From Tritrichomonas musculus (Eukaryota > Parabasalia > Tritrichomonadida > Tritrichomonadidae), in contig JAPFFF010000015.1 in assembly GCA_039105265.1 (NCBI GenBank), positions 3,472,001 through 3,536,000 on the forward strand: a DNA stretch of 64,000 bases. Reading direction: 5' to 3'. Made by a program: the position numbers and the translations under genes. The notes under the pieces are model-generated. The model made no database searches and was not told where the DNA came from. It saw only the letters and a program-made list of their open reading frames with translations. Below are positions 32,734 through 42,777 of the stretch, in pieces. The first letter of the stretch is position 1, and each line of letters begins with the position of its first letter.

Positions 32734-33405
32734 TTAAAAAGCATTGCACGCAATAAATATTGGTGATGTCATGGTTGGCAAATTAGAACCTTGTTGAATG
32801 GTAATTTGAAGATCAATTAATGAAATCGATATTTGTGTATCTAAAAATGCTCTTTCACTAATCAATTTTAACGACTCAGGAATATTGATTTTTTTGAGTT
32901 CTTTACTATGCCAAAAAGCTCCACCCAAAATTTCAGTGATTGAATCAGGTAATTCGATTTCTAGAAGTTTGGCGCAGTTATTAAAGCAATTGCAATAAAC
33001 TCGTTTAGGTAATTTAGAAAAAGTAATTTTCTCAAGATTTGTGCATGAATGAAATGCATAAAATCAAAAATAAGTTTCTGGATTTAAAAATTCTAATTCT
33101 TTAATATTTGAACAACCATCGAATGCATTATTTCCTACATAAATTAACGAGGAAGGAAGTACAATACTAACCATTGATGCGCATCCATTAAATGAATATT
33201 GTCCAATGTCATTAATACTTGGAGGTATTTTTGTATTTATTTTAGAACAAGTATCAACACTATATTCAGCAATTGAAATCACTGTTTCTGGAAGTTCAAA
33301 ATTTTCAAGTAATGGACAAACTGCAAATGCATGTTCGTTTCTATCTCAAGATTCTTTATGAATTCATTGGCAAACCGAAAAAAATCCTTCTGGATTTAAG
33401 TTTTA
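32734..33405 (-). pseudogene. BspA-type LRR gene fragment
   Basis: On the minus strand, LRR units follow one another: INDIGQYSFNGCASMVSI, YVGNNAFDGCSNIKEL, FHSCTNLEKITFSKLP, VYCNCFNNCAKLLEI and LGGAFWHSKELKKINIP. They continue to a natural end NAF-stop at 32734. One in-frame TGA (33064) interrupts the array and another lies at its 5' side, with only traces (LNPEGFF) upstream. There is no start codon. This is the 3' part of a dead LRR surface- or kinase-type gene. Confidence 0.7.
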
Positions 33406-33552
33406 ATCGAATTTCACAATATCATTTATCATTATTGATTTAATATCATTTGCTGATCGTTAATGATATTTTGAAATATTTGATGATAATAAATCCGTAA
33501 TCAGTACACTAGTTTCCAAAAAACTGAAGTTTTTACTCGTAATTTTTGATTT

Positions 33553-33834
33553 GTGAATGTACTACACTCAACTATTGCAGAAAAAGATGCTATTAATGAT
33601 GAAACCATTTTGATTACCACTGTAAATATTAATATTTACAGTGTTGACGGTGGAAATGAAACCATTATAATTATGACTTGGAAGATAAGTTTAATCTATG
33701 CTGATATGATATTATCATTTTCATTTTTATTTTCAATATTTATTATGTTTACTTCAAATTTGGTTCTTATCTTGTTTATCAAGAAATACAATACAAAAAT
33801 GTCAATATTATTCAGCAGCACGACAATTGAATGA
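33553..33834 (+). other. Open stretch with one hydrophobic segment, possible gene fragment
   Basis: The frame opens at GTG, not ATG, and runs 93 codons. Residues 45-75 (ISLIYADMILSFSFLFSI and on) look like a transmembrane helix followed by KKYN, as at the end of a type I surface protein. It sits beside an LRR pseudogene and contains a perfect palindrome. With no ATG and no homology I can name, it is at best a surface-gene remnant. Confidence 0.25.
33618..33643. repeat. Perfect 26-bp palindrome
   Basis: CACTGTAAATATT at 33618-33630 is followed with no spacer by its exact reverse complement at 33631-33643. Near-direct ATGAAACCATT copies lie on both sides. Confidence 0.9.
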
Positions 33835-34123
33835 TTTTACAATGAAATTATAAAATTTATATTATTATTAATAACAATATTATTTTTTTAGCTTTTAAAA
33901 TTGTATTTATAAATAATTATAATAAAATAATGTATCGTTTTAAATATTACAAGAAAAGATAGCTATATACTTTTGTTATTTTGAAACTAAAACGATGAAA
34001 TTCAAAAAGTTTCAAATACTTATTGTTTGAAAAGATTATTTAAGTTTTATTTTATTTTACTTTTTGTCATTGACGATGGTTAAATATATGTGAAATATAA
34101 ATTTTCAGTTGATAGATTTTAAT

Positions 34124-36490
34124 ATGATCAATTATTCATTAGATCTAAGTCAATATACACTTCTTAATAAAATAGAAACTGATGAAAATAGCTCTGTTTA
34201 TAAAATCAAAAATAACAGTACAGATTTGATTTATTCCGCTAAATTATTATTCAATTCAAAAAAGGAAGAAGAAGAAGAAGGCGTATCAAGTAGCTTTAAT
34301 CAAAACTTTACATATAATATTAATATTATTTCCAAATTAAACCATCCATCAATTGCTAAATTCGTTGGCTTCAGTCCAATTAACTTTCAAGGTTCTCCTA
34401 ATCCAATTATTATTACCGAATACATTTCTAATGGCACATTAAAGGACATTATATTGTCTGAACGGAAATCAAAAGCAGATTTTAATTGGAATGATACCAA
34501 AAAACTTATAGCACTCTACGGTTTAGCCTCAGCAATGCTATATTTACATTCACATAACGTAATTCACCACGATTTAAGGCCAGAAAACATTCTTATGGAT
34601 GACAAATTATATCCAAAGATTTCAATATATAACCTTTTAAAGCCCAACGTACAAAATTCTCAAGATGAAATCAAAAGCTCAATCCTTTACTCCTCTCCCG
34701 AAAAATTAACAAACCAAGTGCCAACGAAAGAGTCAGATGTCTTCTCATTTTCAATGATCGCATACGAAGTAATGACAAGCCAAGAACCGTTTATTAAATC
34801 CACCTTTTCAGAACTCCGAGATAATATCATCAGCGGAAACCGCCCAGATTTCACTTTTTCAATACCTGAAGCATATAAAAACCTCATTGAAAAGTGCTGG
34901 TCCCAAAAACCGTCTGACAGACCCACTTTTGTGATGATCGTTGACGAGCTGAGAACGAATCGCGAGTTCATCACTGAAATGGTTGAAGAAGACGAGTTTC
35001 TTTGTTACGTAGACTCTTTGGACGAGTTCAAAGAGGAAAACCAGCAAGAATTGTCACAAAAAGTTCAAGAAGACGATCAAGAAAATCAAGAAGAAATGTC
35101 ACACAAAACTGAAGGCAATTTATCTTCACAAAACCAAGAAGAAAACCAGCAAGAATTGAAACAAAAAGTTCAAGAAGACGATCATGAAAATCAAGAAGAA
35201 ATGGCGCAAAATCAAGATGAAATGGCGCAAAACCAAGAAGAAAACCAGCAAGAATTGTCACAAAAAGTTCAAAAAGACGATCAAGATCAAGGAAGTGGCG
35301 CATCTTATCCTGCAAATGATGAAGAACAGACTCAGAATGACTCACAAGGAAGCCATGCAAAGCCATCTGATCACCAAGTAGTCAGCCATGATAAAGACGA
35401 GGAATGCGATGATGAAAACTTCCGTCTTTACGAGAACTTTTTCTATGGCCGGGCAGTTCCCGTTGACAAGCGCGAGGCAGCGAAGTACTGCAAGCTCTCC
35501 GCGGACAGTGGGAATGCCAAGGCGATGCTTGCGTACGGCGATCTTCTCTACAACGGCGACGGCACGAGCACCAACAAGAAGGAAGCGCTGAAGTACTTCC
35601 AGCAGTCGGCTGAGCAAGGGAACACGAGTGCCATGCACAAGCTTGGCCAGATGCTCTCGCGCGGCGACACTGTCAAAGTGAACAAGAAAGAGGCCGCCAA
35701 GTACTACAAGCGCGCTGCAGACATGGGCGACATTGAGTCCATGATTGACTACGGCCTCATGCTCTACAACGGCGACGGCATTGATGTCGACAAAGAGGAA
35801 GCGTCACATTATTATCGTAATGCCGCCGATCAAGGGTACATAGAAGCCATGGTGAATTATGGTCAAATGCGCCTCCGAGGTGATGGCGTTGAAATGGACA
35901 AGGAAGAAGCGGCGAAGTATTACAAGATGGCCGCCGATAGCGGCTACATTGAAGCCATGTTTCATTACGCACTCATGCTGTACAATGGAAATGGCGTGAA
36001 AAGTGACAAAAAGGAAGCAGCAAGGTACTACAAAATGGCCGCCGATAAAGGCTACATTGAGGCTGTTCTCAATTACAGTCTAATGCTTTACAACGGCGAT
36101 GGCATTGAATCTAACAAGGTCGATACTGCAAGGTACTACAAAATGGCAGCCGATAAAGGCTACATAGAGCCAATGTTCAACTACGGAAGAATGCTCTTCA
36201 GAGGCGAAGGCGTCTCGGTGAATAAGAAGGAGGCCGTTAGATACTGTAAAAAGGCAGCCGACAAGGGATACGTCGAAGCCATGTTCTACTACGCGTGGAT
36301 GATGGAAAACGGAAACGGAGTTGATGCGCCTGATAAAAAGGAGGCCGTTAAATATTACAAAATGGCTGCTGAAAAAGGCCACAAGGCGGCATCGTTCAAC
36401 GTTCACTGGATTTCGTCTAAAGCAAGTAACACTTCAAGTGATAAGAAGGGATTGATGAACTATATCAAAAAGGCTTTTCATAAGGGCTGA
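34124..36490 (+). CDS. Sel1-repeat pseudokinase (TKL-like)
   Basis: 788 residues from the ATG at 34124; the frame opens at a TTG 15 bases earlier, but ATG is the credible start. The kinase-fold domain (about 6-265) parallels the intact kinase at 4707-6848 (NYSLDLSQYTLLNKIE, ITEYISNGTLKDII). Its motifs are eroded: no glycine loop, HHDLRPEN instead of HRDLKPxN, and IYNLL where DFG should be. The SAK lysine and a SPE remain. A Gln/Glu-rich linker (about 300-430) holds a tandem ENQQEL-QKVQEDD repeat. About nine Sel1 repeats follow (430-780), consensus EAMxxYxxMLYNGDGVxxDKKEAARYYKMAADKGYI. DNA under the Sel1 block is much richer in GC than the kinase part. The likely product is a non-catalytic scaffold. 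Confidence 0.92.
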   Translation: MINYSLDLSQYTLLNKIETDENSSVYKIKNNSTDLIYSAKLLFNSKKEEEEEGVSSSFNQNFTYNINIISKLNHPSIAKFVGFSPINFQGSPNPIIITEYISNGTLKDIILSERKSKADFNWNDTKKLIALYGLASAMLYLHSHNVIHHDLRPENILMDDKLYPKISIYNLLKPNVQNSQDEIKSSILYSSPEKLTNQVPTKESDVFSFSMIAYEVMTSQEPFIKSTFSELRDNIISGNRPDFTFSIPEAYKNLIEKCWSQKPSDRPTFVMIVDELRTNREFITEMVEEDEFLCYVDSLDEFKEENQQELSQKVQEDDQENQEEMSHKTEGNLSSQNQEENQQELKQKVQEDDHENQEEMAQNQDEMAQNQEENQQELSQKVQKDDQDQGSGASYPANDEEQTQNDSQGSHAKPSDHQVVSHDKDEECDDENFRLYENFFYGRAVPVDKREAAKYCKLSADSGNAKAMLAYGDLLYNGDGTSTNKKEALKYFQQSAEQGNTSAMHKLGQMLSRGDTVKVNKKEAAKYYKRAADMGDIESMIDYGLMLYNGDGIDVDKEEASHYYRNAADQGYIEAMVNYGQMRLRGDGVEMDKEEAAKYYKMAADSGYIEAMFHYALMLYNGNGVKSDKKEAARYYKMAADKGYIEAVLNYSLMLYNGDGIESNKVDTARYYKMAADKGYIEPMFNYGRMLFRGEGVSVNKKEAVRYCKKAADKGYVEAMFYYAWMMENGNGVDAPDKKEAVKYYKMAAEKGHKAASFNVHWISSKASNTSSDKKGLMNYIKKAFHKG
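35035..35295 (+). repeat. In-frame minisatellite coding the Q/E linker
   Basis: Units of about 100-105 bp encode ENQQEL(S/K)QKVQEDD followed by (Q/H)ENQEEM and a variable spacer; two full copies and a partial third are present. Length polymorphism between strains is likely. Confidence 0.8.
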
Positions 36491-36502
36491 ATTTATATTT
36501 TA

Positions 36503-36532
36503 TTTATTTATTTTTTTATTTATTTATTTTAG
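36503..36532 (+). repeat. TTTA microsatellite
   Basis: An imperfect run of TTTA units just after the pseudokinase stop codon. Confidence 0.7.
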
Positions 36533-36865
36533 TAAAAAGAGGAATTATATTTCACACTGTTATGGTGATGTGACCACCACGGTGCTTTTAATTTTGAAGT
36601 AAAGACTTTTTGAGAAAAGAGCTTTTTGTGATACAAACTTTTTGATAACTATTTAATTGACCTATATAGGTTATAAATAACAGTTATATTTAATTTTAGC
36701 GCCAATTAATTATTAGCTTACAGAGCTCATGTATTAAGGAATTCTTCTGTAGGGAATTTTGTACAGTTTGGAATAAAAAGTGGTAAAACAATTTTTAGGC
36801 AAAAGATTGATATCTTGATTTTTAACATATCTAGAGTTATTTCCACTTTGTCGACAATAATGCCG

Positions 36866-37167
36866 TCGCAATTTAAAAAATAAGCAATATTTAGTTTTGA
36901 AAATGCATATTTCATATAATTATTATTTTAATTTTTTTATAACAAAAAATAATTAAAATAATATATTTCATAAATCATATTAAAATAATTTATCATAATA
37001 TAAACTTATGATAAATTATTTATTTAATTTCCTAGTATTTTGCCATTTTTTGAGTTTACCAAAGACATTATTCTCCCTATCAACAAAATAAACCAAATAT
37101 AGGAACAGTATTAAAGCAATTACATATTCTCCGAGAATAATTACTGAACTAACTGATTATTTCTATT
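36866..37167 (+). repeat. Inverted duplicate, copy A (partner 48018-48322)
   Basis: This roughly 300-bp segment matches 48018-48322 in reverse complement at about 90% or better by eye, from TCGCAATTTAAAAAATAAGC to ACTAACTGATTATTTCTATT. In copy B the segment is the 3' flank and last codons of the cysteine-rich surface gene, so copy A is probably the 3' flank of a lost paralogue. The 15-bp hairpin AATAATTTATCATAA/TTATGATAAATTATT is perfect only in copy A. The rest of the 36491-37422 spacer holds no gene. Confidence 0.88.
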
Positions 37168-37422
37168 GAGCTTGACTTAAATTTATTTCCACTTTTCGAT
37201 ACTTTTAAATTTTACATTTAAGTGTTACAACTTTTTAAACGAATATTTTGTCACGTTTAATAAAATAGACTTAATAATTTCTCTATAAAATGCTAATTAT
37301 TTTTGTACTATTTTTTTATTCTTTTATTCAAGATTGACCTTTAACCGTCCGGTCAATTCGAATGTCTCTTAATTTTATTAATAAAATTAATTTTTAAAAC
37401 ACACAAAAGATAATTTTTAAAG

Positions 37423-39858
37423 ATGATATTTTATCTTACAATTCTTTTTCAATTTTCATTATCAATAGATTTTCCAGAGACAAAAAATTTACGTGGAGGT
37501 GTTTTTACTTGGCCTTCTGGTCTTGCATGGACGAGGAAGATGTGGAAATGGGTAAAAATCCCTCATATCAGTTTTAATTACACTGATCTTAACGTTGAAA
37601 AACTTACAAAACAGCTTACAGCAGGAAAAATAAATTATAACTTAACGCGGACTATTCAAAATACGATTAGTAATTTATTTAATGAAAATAATGCAACAGA
37701 AACCATAACCAAAAAAGGAAACAAATTAAGTTCATTCATCAAAACAAAAATAAATCAATATACAAACAAAATAAATAATATTAATATTTATAATGAAAAT
37801 GATCGTTGTGATGAAATAAAATACCCAAATGCTTATTACTTAAATATTGATCCCAATCAATTTGATTGTCAACTTGTTAATGATTTATTAGGTCAAATAT
37901 ACTCATACGCATTTATTGTAATGCCACTAGCTGCTATATTCATCTTCACTATTATTTTCTATGTTGTTTTCTGTTTTGGAAGATGCTGTTGTTATAAGCC
38001 CAAGAGCAGATCCAAGCCAAATAAGACCGAAATTATTTTCTTTTCAATAATTTCACTTTTTCTGATGATTACGATCATTTTTTTCTTTGCAGCGACCGTT
38101 TATTTGATTGGTATAATGAAATATGTTCTCAAAGATGAATTTCAAGATGAAGTTGAAGGAGTTTGTACAACTGTGAATCCGAGTGTGAATAAAGGCCTCA
38201 CAAAATTTGTGAATTCAATTATTCCTTCAATTTCGAACATTTCGGGCGAGATTGTTTCCGTCATTGATCGTTCATTGCCGAATCTTGTGAAAGTTCTAAA
38301 CAACACTGGTGAAAACATGAACCTTTTTTCACAAATAATGATCGACATTGAAAAATTCGGAGATTCTGTTACTCCGTCATTACAGAGCTACGAACAAAGT
38401 TACAGTCAATGTGCGTCATCAGAGACTTCAAGTTCGACCTGTCCTCGAGAGATTTCGTTTCTTTCTGACATAAAATTTGGTAGTATTGGCGACATTTTAG
38501 ATCTTTTGTCGTCTTTTGTGAGTGCCATTGCAGATATCATTGACGTGAGTTCGTCTGTTGATGAAGGGAAACAAGTAATTACTGACTCTATTGATAACAT
38601 TGAAGAGTCGATCTTTGAGTTTAGTGATGTGACGGTTTTTGAGGATTGTAATTTTAGTGAGTTTTTCCAGCCAGTTAAAGAAATCCCATCTTATGTGCTT
38701 CCTTTAGCGACGGCATTTCTCGTTATCTTTCCAATTGTGATGTTAATTATTTTTGCATTTCAAATTTGTGCCTTTTGGACAAAAGGTCGTTGTGCACGTT
38801 GTTGTTCAGTTTGTTGTCTGCCTTGCGTTTTTTGGGCTTCTTTGATTTTTGTTCTTGGAGCCATTCCGACATTTATGTCATTTGTTGTCATCTTCTGCAA
38901 CATCTTCTATGATCAAGGGGACGATGCTTTAGACACTGTTATTAAGAGCATCACAACTGATGATAAAATTATTGAATTTGGCAACGTAAACTTGTCATCT
39001 TTCACTAAAGGTATCGTTGGTTCATTCCGTTTAGAAGACATTAAATTGCAGAAGATTGAATTCTTTAAAAATTTGATTGATGCAAAAATTAACACTCCAT
39101 TGTCTCAAATAATAAGTTTTCATCAATTGCCATTCAATAACATTGCAGATATGATTGAGTATTCTTTGGCAAACGCTGCAAAAGCAATACATTTGGATAC
39201 ATTCATAATTGATCCAATCAATGATGTGATTGATTCTGCTTTTGAAAATCTTCCTGACTTAAATTTGGATGAAATTGCAAACACTGATCAAATGAAATCA
39301 AAATTGTCTGAAATAAGTCATTCAATCAGTTGTTGTAATTCACAATTTAATTCTTTAAATAACGGTTATACCGATTTCTTTTCAAAATTTGACTTGAAAA
39401 TAAAATCTTACGCTGATCAAAGAAATAACGTTGATAGCCAATTGAGAAAAGTTCCAGAAAATGTTGGAAAACTGGCAAATGATTTGTTCGGTGGCCTTTT
39501 AAAGACAATCGGAGGAACTTTTTCTTCGGCTTTCAGACATGTGGCTCCTTCGTTGGACAAATTTGAATTGAATTGGGCAATCGGAGCATTCAACGTGATA
39601 AGAGTCAGATTCTTGTATAAATTTATGAGTGCAATGATGTACGCGTCAATCGCAGCCCACTTGTATCTCGTTGGAATGGTCGCAATGTCAATGCTCCTCT
39701 GGATTCGAAGAAGAGGAATGGGAAGAGAAGATCAGTATTCAAACATCGGTGCTGGCGAAAATGAAAGCTACAAATCAACGAGAAATAACAGTAGAACTAA
39801 AAAATATGGATCTGATCAATTCGAAGATGATTCACTATATTCCAATTTAATTGATTGA
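37423..39858 (+). CDS. Prominin-like five-span membrane protein
   Basis: 811 residues. A signal peptide (MIFYLTILFQFSLS) is followed by an extracellular segment, then TM1 (about 161-185) ending in FGRCCCYK, TM2 (about 205-232), a large loop with many Ser and four Cys, TM3 (about 423-447), a Cys-rich cytosolic turn (GRCARCCSVCCLPC), TM4 (about 466-490), a second large loop with an SCC motif, TM5 (about 738-762) and a charged tail with Tyr and Ser. One N-terminal segment, five spans and two long loops, with a cysteine cluster beside TM1, is prominin topology. Prominins organise cholesterol-rich plasma-membrane protrusions. Tweety-type channels have a similar span count but differ in loop pattern. 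Identity rests on topology rather than residue matches. Confidence 0.75.
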   Translation: MIFYLTILFQFSLSIDFPETKNLRGGVFTWPSGLAWTRKMWKWVKIPHISFNYTDLNVEKLTKQLTAGKINYNLTRTIQNTISNLFNENNATETITKKGNKLSSFIKTKINQYTNKINNINIYNENDRCDEIKYPNAYYLNIDPNQFDCQLVNDLLGQIYSYAFIVMPLAAIFIFTIIFYVVFCFGRCCCYKPKSRSKPNKTEIIFFSIISLFLMITIIFFFAATVYLIGIMKYVLKDEFQDEVEGVCTTVNPSVNKGLTKFVNSIIPSISNISGEIVSVIDRSLPNLVKVLNNTGENMNLFSQIMIDIEKFGDSVTPSLQSYEQSYSQCASSETSSSTCPREISFLSDIKFGSIGDILDLLSSFVSAIADIIDVSSSVDEGKQVITDSIDNIEESIFEFSDVTVFEDCNFSEFFQPVKEIPSYVLPLATAFLVIFPIVMLIIFAFQICAFWTKGRCARCCSVCCLPCVFWASLIFVLGAIPTFMSFVVIFCNIFYDQGDDALDTVIKSITTDDKIIEFGNVNLSSFTKGIVGSFRLEDIKLQKIEFFKNLIDAKINTPLSQIISFHQLPFNNIADMIEYSLANAAKAIHLDTFIIDPINDVIDSAFENLPDLNLDEIANTDQMKSKLSEISHSISCCNSQFNSLNNGYTDFFSKFDLKIKSYADQRNNVDSQLRKVPENVGKLANDLFGGLLKTIGGTFSSAFRHVAPSLDKFELNWAIGAFNVIRVRFLYKFMSAMMYASIAAHLYLVGMVAMSMLLWIRRRGMGREDQYSNIGAGENESYKSTRNNSRTKKYGSDQFEDDSLYSNLID

Positions 39859-40293
39859 TAAATAAATAAATAAACGATAATATGCAATTGATATGAAAAT
39901 ATTTTTCCTATTTTGCTTCAAAAAGTTGATCGTTATCCTCTGAATTGATAAATGTTATATTACAAATACATTTTATAAGTGATCTAAATTTGACACTTTT
40001 GATATATTTTACTTATCTGCTTATACTCTAGAATGATATGTGTTTTGTTAGTATTCACATGCTATCATTTATACAATTTCTTTTTTGAATTGTTTATATT
40101 CAATAAAATTAATAATTGATTTAAAAAGCAAAACGAAGCCTTCAGGCAAAACAATATCATTTTTTATTCAAACTTTTAATTCATGTTTGTCAATGTATTT
40201 GACCTGTTTCACATTAATTTTTTAAAATTTCCATTTTTTTTTTAATTGGCCAAACATTTTATTTGGAAAATTAATAAAAATTTTAATGCTACA
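39859..40293. other. AT-rich spacer
   Basis: Between two plus-strand genes. No gene is seen; near 40129 GCAAAAC occurs twice within about 30 bp. The frame of the following GTPase is open back to a TTG at 40246, but there is no ATG before 40294. Confidence 0.55.
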
Positions 40294-40839
40294 ATGGACT
40301 TTTTTAACAACGAATTATTTAATAAATATTATAAAAACAGAAGAATCAAAATAGCGATGCTTGGATTGGATAACTCAGGGAAAACAACCATCATAGAACA
40401 ATTAAAAATGACGAAATACATGAAATTAATCCCAGCTATAGGTTTTAACCATGAAGAAGTGAATTATAATAGATTCAAAATGCGCATTTGGGATCCAAAA
40501 AGTTGGAATCACATTTCAGAAACGTGGAATGAATATTTATCCTGTCACGCACTGATATTCGTAATCGATGCATCAGATCTGGAGTCTGTTTATTACTCAT
40601 CCAGAACATTCTGTAAACTAGTTAAAAAAGAAGAACTTCGGGATTCAATAATTCTTTTGCTGGCAAATAAGAAAGATGAGGCAAACTGTGTAACACAAAA
40701 AGAAATTATAATTAATTTTGATATGAAAAGGCTTGTTGATCATGAATGGAAAGTCAAATTTATTTCAGCGAAAAATGGTGAAGGACTTTACGAAAGTTTT
40801 ATGTGGCTTGGCGAGCAAATTCAAAAAAAATTTTTTTAA
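40294..40839 (+). CDS. Divergent Arf-like small GTPase
   Basis: 181 residues from the ATG at 40294 (MDFFNNELF). G1 is GLDNSGKTT, Arf-type switch 1 is IPAIGFN, G4 is NKKD and G5 is SAK, all in normal order and spacing, so nucleotide binding is likely. The WDxGGQ motif of switch 2 has become WDPKSWN: the invariant Gly and the catalytic Gln are missing. There is no Gly at position 2, so no N-myristoylation. Arf-like proteins recruit effectors to membranes or cilia when GTP-bound. Without the G3 Gln this one should have very low GTP hydrolysis, or act as a locked or atypical switch. Confidence 0.88.
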   Translation: MDFFNNELFNKYYKNRRIKIAMLGLDNSGKTTIIEQLKMTKYMKLIPAIGFNHEEVNYNRFKMRIWDPKSWNHISETWNEYLSCHALIFVIDASDLESVYYSSRTFCKLVKKEELRDSIILLLANKKDEANCVTQKEIIINFDMKRLVDHEWKVKFISAKNGEGLYESFMWLGEQIQKKFF

Positions 40840-41375
40840 ATTATGATTCGATAATTCTAAAATAGTTCATCTTCGAGATAAACTGAAACCAAAATTAATT
40901 AGGATTGTTTTCTGATATTTGTATATATTACAAAGTTTTAGTATATAAAATAATTTCAATATATGAATTTAAAAATGCAAGGCATTTGAATATGTTTTAA
41001 CTATAATTTGTTTGGTATTGGTATAAATAATACTTATTTTTGTAAAAAGAATGCCAAAAAAAAAAAGAGTTTTGGAGAGTTTTGATTTTATTCTTAAAAT
41101 TTGAATGGATTTCTGAAGGTTATTTTCAATTCAATACTTTATATGAAATAATTTGAGAGGGCCGTTTAGTTATCTGAAATTTTGTTATCTCTTTTGAAAC
41201 AATTTCAAATAATAATTGATTTGCTTCTCAAAATTTTTTATTTTCATACAAAGTATCTCCGAAGTTTAGAGGAAATCCAGAAAGTTTCTGATAAATTACG
41301 AAAATGCCACTTTCTTTCATAAAGATATACAATTCAATTTATTGAGTAAACAACTAATTTAAACAAAGAGAAACT
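40840..41375. other. AT-rich spacer
   Basis: No gene or notable repeat; it ends in the promoter of the calponin-homology gene. Confidence 0.55.
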
Positions 41376-41387
41376 TCATTTCATTTT
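41376..41387 (+). promoter_or_regulatory. Double initiator-like TCATT/TCATTTT
   Basis: Two overlapping matches to TCAY(T/A), at 41376 and 41381, sit 16-27 bases before the ATG at 41403. Confidence 0.6.
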
Positions 41388-41402
41388 TTATTAATACAAG
41401 TA

Positions 41403-42326
41403 ATGAGTTCTAAGCAAAATTTAGCCCTTGAAAACAAAGTTTTCATCCGATGGTTTACTGATCAATTAGCAAAAGGAAATGCAACTGTACAAGTTAACAA
41501 TATTGCTAAAGATTTATCAAATGGTGTTGCATTTGTTGAACTTTCCAAGATCTTAACAGGAAAAGAGCCAAAACGTCAATGGGCACAAGAACCACAAAAA
41601 GGTGTTGAGATGATTCAAAATAGTGATTTATCTGTTCAAATGTTCTTTGAAGATGGCGTCCATTTAATCGGTATTGCAGGTAAAGATATTCATGATAACA
41701 ATGTTAAGATTATCCGTGGTTATATTTGGACACTTATTGAAAGATATTCAATTGGTCGTGCAGCATATGGAGATTTAGACAAAGATACTACAAAAGGAAT
41801 GGGATTCAATGATATTCTTCTTCACTGGGCACTTGATCGTGCAGCAAAACATGATGTTAAAGGATTTGATAATTATCCTTATGCAATGTGTGCTTTATTA
41901 GACACTTTTGCACCTGACAAAGTCAATTTTGGCAGCCTCAATGCAAATGATACAGCAAAGAACGCACAAGTTGCTGCTGATGTATTAAATCACCTTGGTG
42001 TTCCAGTTTTCATTCAAGCAGATGACACTGATGTTGATATCAAATGCCTTTTAACTCAATTAGCAGCAGCAAGAATTGTATTAGAAAATCTTCCAGCTGT
42101 TCCAGCAGTTAAAATAGAAGAAAATAGAATTGTATCAAAACTTTCGGATTGTGTCCCAGTTGAAGAGCCAGAACCTGAACCAGAGCCTGAACCAGAACCA
42201 GCTCCATGCCCAGCTCCAGTTCCAGAAGTTAAAGAAGAACCACCAGTCCCTGTTAAAGATACTAAACGCCATCATTATTTCGGCGCTAATAATAATTATT
42301 ATGCATCATGCAATAATTTTAATTAA
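41403..42326 (+). CDS. Calponin-homology (CH) domain protein, probable actin binder
   Basis: 307 residues. Two CH-like domains are visible. The first (about 8-118) has ENKVFIRWFTDQLA, LSNGVAFVELSKIL and KIIRGYIWTLIERYSIG. The second (about 128-235) has FNDILLHWALDRA and YAMCALLDTFAPDKVNFGSL. Tandem CH domains of this kind bind F-actin in alpha-actinin and fimbrin. The C-terminus replaces any spectrin or EF-hand region with an EP repeat (EPEPEPEPEPEPAPCPAP) and a short tail. Codons are biased toward a small set (GCA, CCA, GTT), suggesting strong expression, which fits a cytoskeletal protein. The initiator is strong. Cytoplasm is likely. Confidence 0.88.
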   Translation: MSSKQNLALENKVFIRWFTDQLAKGNATVQVNNIAKDLSNGVAFVELSKILTGKEPKRQWAQEPQKGVEMIQNSDLSVQMFFEDGVHLIGIAGKDIHDNNVKIIRGYIWTLIERYSIGRAAYGDLDKDTTKGMGFNDILLHWALDRAAKHDVKGFDNYPYAMCALLDTFAPDKVNFGSLNANDTAKNAQVAADVLNHLGVPVFIQADDTDVDIKCLLTQLAAARIVLENLPAVPAVKIEENRIVSKLSDCVPVEEPEPEPEPEPEPAPCPAPVPEVKEEPPVPVKDTKRHHYFGANNNYYASCNNFN

Positions 42327-42777
42327 TTAAATTAATTAATTAAATATTTATTTTTTAAAAAAAAATTATATTATTCTTTTTTCATGTGTAAAAATTAAAA
42401 AGATCGTCCCATGTAATTAACAGTTGCCTAAACATCCTTTGGAAACTTGGTATGATCATCTCCTTTCCATCATATAATAATATGTATATTCAATGAATTA
42501 TGGAAACTTTTACATTCTTTGAAGTTGTTTTCATAAACTCAAAGATCATGGAATAAAATATGAGTTTTCTGAAAGCAAATAAAAATAAATTTTGTCCGAT
42601 AATTGGAAAGTGAAATGAAAGAATTTTTTTTCACCATTTAAAAGGTCAATTTTATAAAAACTCAAATTAAGTTTTTAACAAATCTCATTTATATGAATAA
42701 TATTGATTTAAATTTACGATGAGTTCTATTATAATATTTATATAATAATAAATAAAAAAATCATGCCTTTAAACTTT
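42327..42777. other. AT-rich spacer between convergent genes
   Basis: Contains two 3' ends (the TTAATTAATTAAATT run after the CH gene). No gene was seen. Confidence 0.55.

Noticed and set aside
34109-34123. TTG start for the Sel1 pseudokinase
   Set aside because: A non-ATG start is not expected in a eukaryote; the ATG at 34124 gives a natural N-terminus. The same reasoning moved the starts of the GTPase (40294) and the SDR (54919).
35028-35366. 112-codon minus-strand ORF opposite the Q/E linker
   Set aside because: Antisense shadow of the minisatellite in the pseudokinase gene.
36727-36915. 62-codon minus-strand ORF over the start of inverted copy A
   Set aside because: It crosses the repeat border, is not kept in copy B and has no recognisable domain.
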